NCBI GenBank assembly: GCA_963920635.1
Contig: OY987298.1
Coordinates: 25,026,647-25,090,646, forward strand
From: Pseudeuparius sepicola
Lineage: Eukaryota; Arthropoda; Insecta; Coleoptera; Anthribidae
Direction: 5' to 3'
DNA length: 64,000 nucleotides
Numbering within the stretch: position 1 is the stretch's first letter; every line of letters begins with the position of its first letter. The position numbers were made by a program, and so were the translations under genes. Shown here one piece after another: positions 23,286-34,447 of the stretch. Under the pieces are notes generated by a model, which was not told where the DNA came from, did no database searches, and saw only the letters and a program-made list of their open reading frames with translations.

Positions 23286-24703
23286 TATAGAGGGTGGCCC
23301 ATTTCAAATGGAAGCACCCCGTAATTTTTTATTTTTCATCCGATTTTAGCCGGGTTTTCTTCTCAAGTTAGGTCACAAAAAACTCTATTTTGGCGCGAAG
23401 TTTCAGATCTTAATCTCAATTTTGAAGGCCTACTACGCTAGTAAAAACTGACGAAAACCATTGCGATGTTTTTATTTAAAATCTGACACCACAGCGTTAA
23501 TCACGACATCCTAAAACCCCTGTATACCAAATTTGAACAAAATAATATACAGGGAGTTCCATTCCACAGGGTGTGAAAGTTGAGCTAAATAGGAATTTTA
23601 AAGGCATTTAGAGAGTCAACTGTGCCATGGAATCCCGTCAAAACAGATGAATGATCAACAGGACTACTCAAAGTGTTGGTGTGCAAAGATTCAATACAAA
23701 AATATACTGGGTCTTTTTCTCTCGCCATCTCAAAATGCAGAATTTTTATTAAATTTTATACTGGTCAGGAGTGCTCTGGAATCATTGAAAAAATATTAAT
23801 AAACACAAAAGTAATTTATTTCTTGGACCTTTATCAATAAAGTCACTGTCTAAGATGATACATTTTTATTTTATGCGCGTTTCCTGTTGTGACACACCAG
23901 CCACCTTAACTCATATGAACTTACTGACTCTCAGGCTTCTGTATTTTTCAAAAAATTCATTATTTTGAGATGGCACAGAGAAAGACACCCTTTATATTTT
24001 CTATTGGATCTTTACACGCCAACACTTTGAGTAGTCTTGTTGACCATTCAACTGTTTTAAGGAGATTCCATGGCACACTTGCCAAGTGCCTTTAAAATTC
24101 CTGTTTTGCTCAACTTTGATACCCTGCAAAATGGAACTCCTTGTATATTTTTTAAATTATATAAAAAAAGTTGCTAAATGTCATTTTTTAGTGGAAAATA
24201 ATTCGTAGTAGGCCTTGAACATTGAGATTAAGACCTGAAATTTTGCACCAAAGTAAAAAAAGAGTTTTTTGCGACCTATCTTCAGAAAAAAACTAGCTAA
24301 AATCACATGAAAACTAAAAACTTTACTATAAATTTTCTTCTTTTTTCCTGGTCGTGTGAAACTTAGTATTATTTATTACTGGGAGTCGACCAAAACATTA
24401 AACGACGGGTTGTCATATAAAAAACATCAATTTTTGTTATTTATTACTTGTCCATTAAAATTTATTTGTTGCTAACATATGTTTCGATCTTCTCTAAGAT
24501 CATCATCGGAGCATAAAAAAAAATTTTGCTTGTCGGCCCCTACCATTGTTGCAATAAATTTTAAAAAGTTTTAATATGTTATCATAATTAAGGCCTTAAA
24601 CGATTTATATCATGAATACAAATAAGTAAACCAATCCCAGTAATAAATAATACTAAAAATTTTACGGTGGCGCTTCCATTTCAAATGGGTCACCCTATAA
24701 CCG
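23286..24703. mobile_element. Fold-back element of the mariner-like family, interrupted
   Basis: Ends read GGGTGGCCCATTTCAAATGG and, inverted at 24,683-24,703, GGGTGACCCATTTGAAATGG. The arms share CCATGGAAT, TTTGAnTAGTC and TTTAAATCTGAC blocks with the elements at 27,671 and 32,202, so they belong to one related group. The right arm is interrupted at 24,321-24,659. No transposase remains. Confidence 0.75.
24321..24659. mobile_element. Insertion within the right arm of the fold-back
   Basis: Comparing the two arms shows about 339 bp of extra sequence, bordered by ACTAAAAA at 24,313-24,320 and 24,652-24,659 (a candidate 8-bp duplication). It carries a 22-bp inverted pair at 24,363-24,384 and 24,635-24,656 and a segment reading GATCTTCTCTAAGATCATCA. 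The class is unknown. Confidence 0.5.
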
Positions 24704-24719
24704 TTTTCTTTTCTGATAT

Positions 24720-27069
24720 TTGTGAAGCTCGGTTTGTTTAGAAAAGTAATAATTGTCATTAACCCTAAAATATATGAATTTTGATGATTAGAGTAGATAC
24801 CTTTTTTCTTAAGTAGGTATATAATTTTCAAAAATATTTAAATTAAATCAGTTTCCATGTGATTATTAGAAATTGAATAAGGAGTTATAAAATTATTATA
24901 AAGAGTTATAAAATTATCGGTCAAATCCGTTAAATTAGGATGCGGCGCTGCTGTTGCCCCCGCGGGTACAAATTTAAAAAAAAGCCCCAAAAGTTGGTAG
25001 TGATAAACAGTATGGCATCGCGTCGGGGGGCCAGGGGGGCACGGCCCCCCCCTGGCAGTGACAGTACAAGTTGTTTTATTTCGAAACTGTTATTTATTTT
25101 TGTTTCATAAATATATTATTTGCCTCGTTGGTTTATTAAAAATATGAAAAATAAAAGAGTAATTGTTTTGTTTTTACCATTTTGTGTTTCAGGTAAAATA
25201 AAATTGCGATAAAAAATATTGAAAAATATTGCCTTGAAAATAAAAAAATGAAGGTGCCCCCCCCCTGTTTCTGAAGTCAAGCGACGCCACTGGGTGACAA
25301 ATAATATTTTTAAATGATAATAAAATTAATACATTTCTGGAAATTGGGTTGATAGATGGTTAGTTAATAAATTAGATATTTTATTAAAATAAGTAAATAT
25401 TTATTTATTTGTATCAAATAGGTACGTCGGCAAATTTTCAGGTTAACTATATCTACCCTCCGAACTATGCTACTTTCCACTCGGCAAACTTCACTTTGTC
25501 TACAACCGCTAAGTTCGGGTCATACCCGGGGAGAACACGAGCGCCATTCTGGAGACTTCCTGAAGAACCCTTATCTCCAGCTTTTAGACGACAGTTTTTG
25601 AGCCAGCCGAACACCCATATAAGATTGTCCTCCTTACCTCTATCCTCCATACCCATGTAAACGAAATCTCCACTACCTCTGTGTCAAATAAAAATATTAT
25701 CCGCTAGATGCTGTAACCAACGTTTGTGTGTACAGGATGAGTTTTTTATGATCAGTATGGGGATCTCGGAAACTAGCGGAGATAGAAGGAAGGTTAACTA
25801 TGGGAAGAGAATTGCAGTTTTGTGTTACCAATTTAACGCGCCTTATGGATTTTTGAAAAAAGACATGGCTTACTAGATATTTTGAAAAAAAAAATTGTGA
25901 AGCTCGGTTTGTTTAGAAAAGTAATAATTGTCATTAACCCTCAAATATATGAATTTTGATGATTAGAGTAGATACCTTTTTTCTTAAGTTGGTATATAAT
26001 TTTCAAAAATATTTAAATTAAATCAGTTTCCATGTGATTATTAGAAATTGAATAAGGAGTTATAAAATTATCGGTCAAATCCGTTAAATTAGGATGCGGC
26101 GCTGCTGTTGCCCCCGCGGGTACAAATTTAAAAAAAAGCCCCAAAAGTTGGTAGTGATAAACAGTATGGCATCGCGTCGGGGGGCCAGGGGGGCACGGCC
26201 CCCCCCTGGCAGTGACAGTACAAGTTGTTTTATTTCGAAACTGTTATTTATTTTTGTTTCATAAATATATTATTTGCCTCGTTGGTTTATTAAAAATATG
26301 AAAAATAAAAGAGTAATTGTTTTGTTTTTACCATTTTGTGTTTCAGGTAAAATAAAATTGCGATAAAAAATATTGAAAAATATTGCCTTGAAAATAAAAA
26401 ATTGAAGGTGCCCCCCCTGTTTCTGAAGTCAAGCGACGCCACTGGGTGACAAATAATATTTTTAAATGATAATAAAATTAATACATTTCTGGAAATTGGG
26501 TTGATAGATGGTTAGTTAATAAATTAGATATTTTATTAAAATAAGTAAATATTTATTTATTTGTATCAAATAGGTACGTCGGCAAATTTTCAGGTTAACT
26601 ATATCTACCCTCCGAACTATGCTACTTTCCACTCGGCAAACTTCACTTTGTCTACAACCGCTAAGTTCGGGTCATACCCGGGGAGAACACGAGCGCCATT
26701 CTGGAGACTTCCTGAAGAACCCTTATCTCCAGCTTTTAGACGACAGTTTTTGACCCAGCCGAACACCCATATTAAGATTGTCCTCCTTACCACAGAAAAT
26801 ATACTACGTATATTTATATAGATAGAGGATACCCATGTAAACGAAATCTCCACTACCTCTGTGTCAAATAAAAATATCCGCTAGATGCTGTAACCAACGT
26901 TTGTATGTACAGGATGAGTTTTTTATGATCAGTATGGGGATCTCGGAAACTAGCGGAGATAGAAGGAAGGTAAACTGGGAAGAGAATTGCAGTTTTGTGT
27001 TACCAATTTAAAGCGCCTTATGGATTTTTGAAAAAAGTCATGGCTTACTAGATATTTTGAAAAAAAAAA
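24720..27069. repeat. 1.17-kb segment in tandem duplicate
   Basis: 24,720-25,894 and 25,895-27,069 are very similar from GTGAAGCTCGG to the A-run after CTAGATATTTTG. Differences include a 22-bp deletion in copy 2 near 26,060, changed C-run lengths near 25,260, and a replaced segment at 26,791-26,830. Each copy contains GGGGGGCC-type GC-rich blocks and an open frame on both strands (25,409-25,660 and 26,561-26,821 plus). The minus-strand reading contains AGDKGSSGSLQNGARVLPGY but ends in a stop; no family recognised. Confidence 0.8.
26791..26828. mobile_element. Partial CACAG hairpin insertion
   Basis: CACAGAAAATATAC followed by TAC and GTATATTT lies at 26,791-26,815. The tandem paralogue (around 25,637) lacks it and reads straight from TCCTTAC into CTCTATCC. 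The first 14 bases are identical to the arm of the hairpin at 38,337. The expected CTGTG end is missing; instead GATAGAG follows, the inverse of the CTCTATC found at the empty site. Interpreted as a hairpin insertion altered by a local inversion or template switch. Confidence 0.5.
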
Positions 27070-27665
27070 CGAAATTTTGGCGATTTATTCTAATCCATCT
27101 AGCTTCGCCGTTTCTGATTTTATATAAAAAGTGTAAATACCAAAGTTGGGGGGAATTGTGACACAAACTTGTGTTTTTTAGATGGAAAGCACAATTATAT
27201 TCGATATATTTCTGAATAACCATATCGAGTATTATATCGTTAGTAAGCTCTAAAAATGCCTGGATCCAACTGCGGTAGGAGAATCTTAGAGTATTTATAA
27301 AATCAAGAAATACTTTCGTTCGTCTTCATCTGACACTGTTCCGTTCTGAATGTATCTTTTGTATGACTTCGTTTTCGTCCTGTGCGTATACGGAATTCGG
27401 CGTATCCTTACAACTTCCATCTCCTGCCACACTAAAAACCGAAAAATAATCAGTCAGCGAGCAGAGCTGCCACCCTATCGAATATCGGTTAAACGATCCT
27501 AAACGTTTAATATCAGTCGTCAGCAGGCGGAACGGAATTATTATATCATATGTCGCGTGATACCATACAGTATACAGTGACTCGATTCCAGCTTACTTAT
27601 TGGGTGTTCGAGTAACATTTTCTGTTGTTTGTGAGATATCTTCCCTTAGGTGAATCTAAAAATAT
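27070..27665. other. No gene recognised
   Basis: No supported ORF. Sequence around 27,300-27,540 is less AT-rich but shows no domain or repeat structure. Confidence 0.5.
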
Positions 27666-27670
27666 ATATA

Positions 27671-28634
27671 CAGGGTGTCCAACTTTAAAACTGTACAAAT
27701 CCGTAAAATCTTCATTTTTGGAGATAATCGCCAAAACTTTTTTTGTTTTAAAGGCGTTCAAAATCCGCTTGTTTTGACCTTCCTGCCATTTTCAAAATGC
27801 AAATCCAGAGCCGGCTGCGATTTTTTTATACCCCCGATTTTCACGAAAACCATTTAGAAATTTTTTTATTTAAAATCTGACCCCACAGCGTTAATCAGAA
27901 CACCCCAAAACCCCCATATACCAAATTTGAGTAAAAAATATACAGGGAGTTGAAACTTATACGGATCAACAGTGCTCTGGAATCATGGAAAAAATATTGA
28001 TAAACACAAAAGTAATGTATTTCTTTACAAAATGCCAAGTAACAAATAAAAACATTTTAAATTATTGGACCTTTCTCAACAAAGTCACTGTCTAAGATTA
28101 TACATTTTCTGTGCGTTTCCTGTTGTGGCACACCAGCCAACCTTAACTGATATGGACCTACCGACGGGCAGGCTTCTGAATTTTTTAGATTTAGTGCATT
28201 TATAGTGTGTGGAGCGGAGCGGTTTTGATAACACTCGATTTTTAACCCGTATAAAGTTCCAAAAATTCAGTAATTTGAGATGGCACGGATAAGAACACTC
28301 TGTATATTTTGTATTGGACTTTTGCACACCAACACCTTGAGTGGTCCTATTGACTATTCAACTGTTTTGAGGGGATTCCATGGCACACTGGACTTTGCAG
28401 ATGCCTTTAAAATTCCTATTTTGCTCAACTTTGACACCCTGCAGCATGGAACTCCCTGTATATTTTTTTGTTCAAATTTGGTATATGGGGGTTTTGGGGT
28501 GTTCTGATTAACGCTGTTGGGTCAGATTTTAAATAAAAAAATCGCTAAATGGTTTTCGTGAAAATCGGGGGTATAAAAAAATCGCAGCCGGCCCTGGATT
28601 TGCATTTTGAAAATGACAGGAAGGTGACACCCTG
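27671..28634. mobile_element. Non-autonomous fold-back element, mariner-like family
   Basis: TA-CAGGGTGTCCAACTTTAAAA starts at 27,671, and the right end reads CACCCTG-TA at 28,634. The arms are about 300 bp (27,671-27,960 and 28,340-28,634) and include GCCGGCTGCGATTTTTTTAT and CCCCATATACCAAATTTGAG. They match the long right arm of the transposase-bearing element at 32,202-34,447, so this is a likely deletion derivative. No coding content remains. Confidence 0.8.
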
Positions 28635-28728
28635 TATATATAATGCCAAATTTTACTCGGGTCTTCATAGATTTTTAGAGTGTTCACGAGCAAACGCGGA
28701 CACACTGTATGTATAACAGAACAAAGAT

Positions 28729-30655
28729 GGGTCTAGGAAAATTCACCGCCCACAATTCACCGCGGAAAGTTCACCGCCCACAATTCACCTCCCACAATTC
28801 ACCGCTCGCACAATTAGTCGCGCCCGCAGTCCACCTCTCACAATTCACCGCTAGGAAATTTCGTCAACTTTCGACAATATCTGTATTTTGGTTGTGCAAT
28901 TAATAAAAAAAATCCCATATGTTGCACTTAAATGACCACACCGAATAATATTTAATTGACACATATTAATATGACAAATTATAATAAATTTAATAAGAAA
29001 TGTTATGAGCTATGCCTCTAACAAAATCTATTATATTATTTGGATCAAAGGCTAACACTAGTTTTTTAATGCGTTTTGCAGCGTCACGATATTTGATCCT
29101 GGGCCTTTGAGCTTCATGACCACTAATATATTGTTCAAACCTAACTTCATTGAGACTTTGTTCCTTCTTTATACAGTTAATGAATTTCCATATGCTCGGG
29201 TGATGTGCCAATACCTGCTCTTCAAACCCTCTATGCCAACCTTCCGCGCAGTTATTTGTCTTTGGTAGGTCATTCAAGACGGAATCGTATACATTCCACA
29301 TAGCATGCGCATAGCGTGGTTGGCGTCGTTGCTGCCTTCTTTGTGGGCGTCCAATCCATACGTCTTCAAAGTAATCAACTACTTCTTGAGCATCTTCGGG
29401 GAAGATACCATTTTCATTAAGCAACTGAAAAGTTGTAACCGTGTGGTCCACGGGAAGAAAAGCTATTGCTGCTAACATTTTCATCTTCAGGGCAAAATTG
29501 GCGTCGGTTTCATATTTCGCCTGCAACCCGCAACCCTGTATCTTCCGAAGAACACACTGAGTTAAGTGGAAGAAGCAACCTCTCTGTTTCGCTTGTGGGA
29601 ATTCCTTTTGGCAGGCGCTGATCATAGCACTTTCATAATCAGTTGTAATGGACAACAGGGCCAATGATGGCTCCACATTTTTGAGCTCTTGCAGCATCTC
29701 GACGTAAGTAAGCTCGGCTTTGTCGGGAAGTAGTGCGTAAACTAATGGTAAGCATGCATTGTGCTTCAGGCCATGGATAGTGTACAGCTGATGAAATAAT
29801 AATGGCACAGTTTTGAACGTTCCGTCGGCAAACCACTGCGATTGGTCCAGACAGATGGCGACCCCTTACATTCCTTATAGTTCTTTTGAGGCTGTCAACA
29901 CGTGGAAGTTTAGGAGCTGCTGCTTGGCTGCACGTGCTTGAAGCTTCGGAAATTATTTGGTGTGGTGTACTTTGTGTGCTTCTTGCAGATATGCGAATAC
30001 GGTGGTAAATTTTGGCTGCCTCCAAATCTGCCGCGTCTCCACAGTGATTGTGCTGCTTCGCGTAGTAACCAATTCGTCATCTCTAGTTGTTACTCGAGCT
30101 GTGCATTTGGTCTTCTGGTACATTGAACATTTCCAGTGAATTTTATTTTCTATCTTCTTTTCGCGATAATAACTGTGGCCGTCAATAATGAGCTTTCTCC
30201 TTCCCTTTTCTGAGTCAATAAATTGAAGAGCTCACAATTATTAATGTGGCTTATTTATACCTATTTCTGTTATTTAAATGAGATAGCATTGCAAATAATG
30301 CATTTTAGTTCATCATCTACTTCTATTCAAAAACCTTATTATGTTAAAACCCTAAATATATTTTCCTACCTGGCTAGCGTTTTATTTGAAAGTTTATAAT
30401 CCTATCGGTAGGGTAAACTAAATCTCTGTTATGTAAATGCCGTAGCATTGCTGGTAACGTGTTTCGATTGAAAATTTCTTCATTTCAAAAATTAGGGATA
30501 CTTAATGATACACAAAGTATCAAATTTTCCTAGCGGTGAATTGTGAGAGGTGAATTGCGCGCGCGACTAATTGTGCGAGCGGTGAATTGTGGGCGGTGAA
30601 TTGGGAGCGGTGAACATTCCGCGGTGAATTGTGGGCGGTGAATCTTCCTGATCCC
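28729..30655 (-). mobile_element. MULE (Mutator-like) transposon with FLYWCH-MULE transposase
   Basis: A perfect 9-bp target duplication AACAAAGAT flanks the element (28,720-28,728 and 30,656-30,664), as expected for Mutator-like elements. Termini read GGGTCTAGGAAAATTCACCG on the left and GGGATCAGGAAGATTCACCG on the right, inverted. The inverted repeats (about 120 bp, 28,729-28,860 and 30,525-30,655) are built of repeated GGTGAATTGTGGGC-like subunits. The transposase is on the minus strand. Length 1,927 bp. Confidence 0.92.
28990..30230 (-). pseudogene. FLYWCH/MULE transposase with frameshifts
   Basis: Minus strand. An N-terminal FLYWCH-type zinc finger lies at about 30,222-30,040: FIDSEKGRRKLIIDG, then WKC, KCTARV, and an HNH block as metal ligands. 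A basic linker follows with LPRVDSLKRTIRNVRG near 29,865-29,910. The MULE catalytic region begins WFADGTFKTVPLLF near 29,835 and carries TIHG, PLVYALLPDK, TTDYESA and GCFFHL, continuing without a stop to 28,990 (272 codons from 29,808). Two frame breaks are visible: near 30,060 between the finger core and HNH, and near 29,860 before WFADG. A stop precedes the first finger residues, so the start codon is lost or lies in another exon. Recognition as a Phantom-like insect MULE is firm; activity is unlikely. Confidence 0.88.
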
Positions 30656-30997
30656 AACAAAGATCCAACCTCTACCTTTCTAGAGCTATTTTAAATTACT
30701 ATTCAATTACCTATAACTTAGGCAAAATTGTTTAACATGCATCCGGGAATGCTTAATAAAACACACAGCTTTTTTAAACGGAGTGCAAAATAAAATGAAG
30801 CTACCGACGTTTCGTTGCCTATACTAGTGGCGTATGGAAAGGTAGAACACACCTTTTCAAAAATAATTTCAAAATAATTTCTACGTTCATGATTTTCTTT
30901 TGAGAAATGTACAAAATTTCCTAAGCATATTATGTTATATGTTCGCTCCAACCGTTCACTCAGCTTTCTTTGTGAGGGATTACTCCTTGGGTCATAG

Positions 30998-31042
30998 CAC
31001 AGACCTATATATTATAGCTTCGCTAAGCTATATAGGTCTGTG
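30998..31042. mobile_element. CACAG hairpin micro-insertion (45 bp)
   Basis: Begins CACAGACCTATATA and ends with its exact inverse complement; an inner GCTT-CGCT-AAGC closes the stem, with a 5-base bulge on the left side. It is flanked by GTCATAG (30,991-30,997) and TTCATAG (31,043-31,049), a 6/7 duplication. The opposite arm of the surrounding fold-back (31,690-31,735) preserves the same sequence without the insertion: GGGTCATAG runs straight into GTTGCC. This is therefore an insertion with duplicated target. Confidence 0.8.
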
Positions 31043-31288
31043 TTCATAGGTTGCCATGGAATACAAATGCCAAATTATAGTAATAACTATTGACAGTTTG
31101 CAAATATATTCACGCTTTGGGAAAGAAATCGGGCTGTTTTAAGATTTCAGGTAAAATGAAGAAGGGAAATTGAGAGAATTGAGGAATTTTAAATAGTAAC
31201 ATAGTTAATAAACTTAGTCAAATTTATTGTTTGAAATTTAATTTTTATTTGAAATGACAACAACATTTAGAAAAAGGATATACTTTTT

Positions 31289-31534
31289 TTGTGGGGTTAT
31301 TTAGAAAACAAAATTTATTATGACAGATCGGAAAATGTAGAAACACTGAAAGGTAGAGTTCGGGAAGAAGTCCACGTATTAAATACTGAACACAGCAATT
31401 TTATCGTCGACTCAATAAACAGAAAGTTAGTAGCAAATATAAATAAATTCACTGTGCAAGAGGAGGCCATTTGCAGCATTTGTAATACGTATATCCTTCT
31501 TCTAAATGTTATTGTCGTTTTCAATAACAAATAA
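31289..31534 (+). pseudogene. C-terminal fragment of a mariner-like transposase
   Basis: The frame starts WGYLENKIYYDRSENVETLK and runs to 31,534. Its opening resembles the block following the third catalytic Asp in Tc1/mariner transposases (WG-x-L-K-x-x-VY-x-x-RP), as at 60,580 in the intact copy. Everything N-terminal, including all catalytic residues, is missing. It lies at the centre of the fold-back element, as expected for an internal deletion derivative. Confidence 0.6.
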
Positions 31535-31784
31535 ATTTTAAACAATAAATCTGACGAAGTTTATTAACTCAAATTTCTCATTTCTCTTAATTTTCCTTAT
31601 TCATTTTTCTGTAAAATCCTAAAATAGCCCATTTTGTTTTCCTAAGCGTGAATAGACTTGCAAACTGTCAATAATTAATTTGGCATTTGTCTTCCATGGC
31701 AACCTATGACCCAAGGAGTAATCCCTCACAAAAAAGGCTCAGTTCTGAACGAACGGTTGGATTGGAGCGAACGTATAACATAAT

Positions 31785-32199
31785 TATACACTTCGTTGGA
31801 ATCAGAAAAATGCGTAGAATTCAATAATCCAAAAATATATAAGGTGTTCCATTCAAAAAACACAACTTACGTCTGCCACGGCTTTCTAGAACACACTGTA
31901 TAAGGTCCAATAGCGTAACAAAAAACTTTGTATTAGTAGGTATCTAGAACTATTGTAAAAAACTTTTTTCTAACCTCAAAAACTAACAAGTTAAGGGGGG
32001 GGGTCAATTTATAGTGAGCCACAATATATAACTGGGAACTGTATATTAACCGAGTACTTACACCTGGGATATTAGGCTTGTTCCAACTGATTAGAGGCTA
32101 GAGCCAATCAAATGTAAATTAAGGTGCCAGAAACAGTCAGAGAATTCAAATTCAACCAATTAAATTGACACTGACTGTTTTTTATGTATTGGTGCCATA
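31785..32199. other. No gene recognised
   Basis: AT-rich with isolated MITE-like ends (AAGGTGTTCCATTC near 31,852 and AACACACTGTATAAGG near 31,892). Confidence 0.5.
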
Positions 32200-32201
32200 T
32201 A

Positions 32202-34447
32202 CAGAGTGTCTGCTTTTAAGTGTATACAAATCGATAAAAAATGTATTTTGTGAGATATTTCCAAAAATCTTTTTTTGTTCGAGGGCGTTCGGTTCTACAC
32301 CGTGTTAAAGTTGAGCAAAATAGGGACTTCAAAGGCACCTGACGAGTCAAGCGTGCCATGGAATTATTTCAAAACAGTGGAAGAATTAACAGGACCACCC
32401 AAAGTGTTGATGGAAGAAATTGCAAGAAGAAATATACAGGATGTTTTTCTCTACAGCGTCTCAAATTTCGAATTTTACGCTGGTCAAGTTTGCCTTGGAT
32501 TATTGAAACAATGTTACTAAATGTAAAATAAATTAAATTAAAAAAATATAAAGAGTCATTTAGTCATTTCCCATGTGTTTACGAACAATATTCTAGTTTT
32601 TGTTAGGTAATAATTTTAAAAAATCTGTCCAGACAGTTTAAATTCTTAATAAAAATATTCGCAAAAATCAGATCTGCCATGGAAATTAAAAAACAAGTCA
32701 ATACAATAAATTTGACAGTTCTGTTAATCTTAATTTTTGGCCAACTTGTATACACAATGGAAGCGTTAACTTTGAGTGACAAAATTGAGATTATCAGATT
32801 AACCGGTATTGTGCCTTACCGTGAAGTTGCCAGGATATTTAATACGCGTCATGAACAGAATATCCACTATTCTACCGTAGCAAAAATAAACAGAACATTT
32901 GATCTAGCGGATAAGTGAAGTTGAAGAGCTGGAAAATTATTAAAATGAAATGCAATTATTGTACCTATTGTTTTGTAGGAAATGTGTCTATAAAAAATAT
33001 CAGAGGAGGTAATAACAACAACAGAACGTCTGAACAAATTTTAGAATATTTTCGGAACAATCCTAATAATTTCTTAAATGATGCAGTTAATGATTTGCTG
33101 CTGAAAAGATCTACAATTTGGAAATGTTTAAAAATAAATTAATTAAAAGCATTTAAAGCAAAATTTCTTCACACGTTAGAAGTAGGAGACATGGAACGAA
33201 GACTTGAATATTGTTTGTGTGCGCAAGGGGAATACCTGAATGATGCTAATTTCTAAAAAATATATTATTTACGGATGAAGCAACTTTCACAACAAATGGG
33301 GTTGTTTCATCCCAGAATACACGTTATTGGTCGGAAGAAAATCCTCACTTTGTTGTACACACTAAAAGCCAGTTCTCGCAAAAAGTAAATGTCTTTTGTG
33401 GGATAACTGGCCACAGGGTGATAGGACCTTTCTTTTTCCGCCAACCTCTAAATGGTGCGCTCTTTCTGGAATTTTTGAGAGGCGAATTTCAAAACGCCCT
33501 CGTCGATTTACCATTGTGAGAAACAAGAGATTTAATGATGCAGTTAGATGGAGCGCCTATCCATGGAACATTGAGTGGCTAAATAATAATTTTGACAACA
33601 GGTATTGTTATTGTTACACTTACATGATTTTGATGGCCCCCTCGATCGCCAGATTTGTCCCCAATGGACTTTTATTTTTGGGGTGCGATAAAGGATAGAG
33701 TATATAAAAATCGCCCTAGAGACATAAACGAGCTACAACAAAAAATAATAGAAGCTTGCCAATCAGTAACAGCAAATGAGTTAAAAAAGGTTGTTTGTAA
33801 CATTAAAAAGCGTATTGACAAATGTATAACCTTAGAAGGCGATTATATTGAGAAAACCTCGATAACTTAAGACTCAAGTATTTTATTTGTTGATGTTTTG
33901 GTAAAATTTAATTTATTTTACATTTAGTAATATTGTTTCAATAATCCAAGGCAAACTTGACCAGCATAAAATTCGAAAAAAATCGGAAATTTGAGACGCT
34001 GTAGAGAAAAATATCCTTATATTTCTACTTGCAATTTCTTCCATCAACACTTTGGGTGGTCCTGTTAATTCTTCTACTGTTTTGAAATAATTCCATGGCA
34101 CGCTTGACTCGCCAGGTGCCTTTAAAGTCCCTATTTTGCTCAACTTTAACACGGTGTAGAACCGAACATCCTCTACATTTTTTGTTCAAATTTAGTATAT
34201 AGTGGTTTTGGGGTGTCCTGATTGACGCTGTTATGTCAGATTTTAAATAAAAAAATCGCTAAATGTTTTTTGTAAAAATCGTGGTATAAAAAAAACGTAG
34301 CCGTCCCTGTATTTGCATTTTGACAAAAGTAAAAACGTCAAAAGAAGCGTTTTTTGAAGACCTTTCGAACAAAAAAAAAGGCTTTTGAAAATATCTCACA
34401 AAATACATTGTTTACCGATTTGTATACACTTAAAAGTAGACACCCTG
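32202..34447 (+). mobile_element. Full-length but decayed mariner-like element
   Basis: The left end reads TA-CAGAGTGTCTGCTTTTAAG (32,202) and the right end CTTAAAAGTAGACACCCTG (to 34,447). The right terminal arm (about 33,905-34,447) is longer than the left (32,202-32,535) because the left lost roughly 200 bp after TTTTTTTGTTCGA. Both arms share the TTCGGTTCTACACCGTGTTA and CCATGGAATTATTTC blocks. The right flanking dinucleotide is AA rather than TA, so the target duplication has mutated. The transposase relic lies between the arms. Confidence 0.85.
32757..33870 (+). pseudogene. Mariner-like transposase relic
   Basis: The ATG at 32,757 matches the start preferred for the intact relative (MEALTLSDKIEIIRL compared with MEYLSIRDKIEIVRL at 59,693). 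An N-terminal HTH-like region runs to about 32,917 and then meets a stop. Later pieces in other frames are RTSEQILEYFRNNPNNFL (33,030), FTDEATFTTNGVVSSQN near 33,273-33,320 (first Asp), KVNVFCGI (33,385), MQLDGAPIHG near 33,538 (second Asp), and RSPDLSPMDFYFWGAIKD near 33,645-33,700 (third Asp). It ends EKTSIT at 33,870. Multiple frameshifts make it non-functional. Confidence 0.85.

Larger units (their letters stand above)
30929..31784. mobile_element. Deletion derivative of a mariner-like element with long arms
   Basis: Arms at 30,929-31,190 and 31,565-31,784 are inverse complements (ATTATGTTATA, GTGAGGGATTACTCCTTGGG, TTGCCATGGAA, ATTGACAGTTTGCAA). The left arm alone contains a 52-bp insertion at 30,998-31,049. 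The centre keeps the C-terminal piece of a transposase. The outer termini lack a clean TACAGGGTG, so the boundaries are those of the paired arms. Confidence 0.75.

Noticed and set aside
25409..25660. 83-codon frame in each tandem copy as a gene
   Set aside because: Both strands are open, the frame is not extended or spliced in a recognisable way, and the two copies are recent duplicates, so conservation is uninformative.
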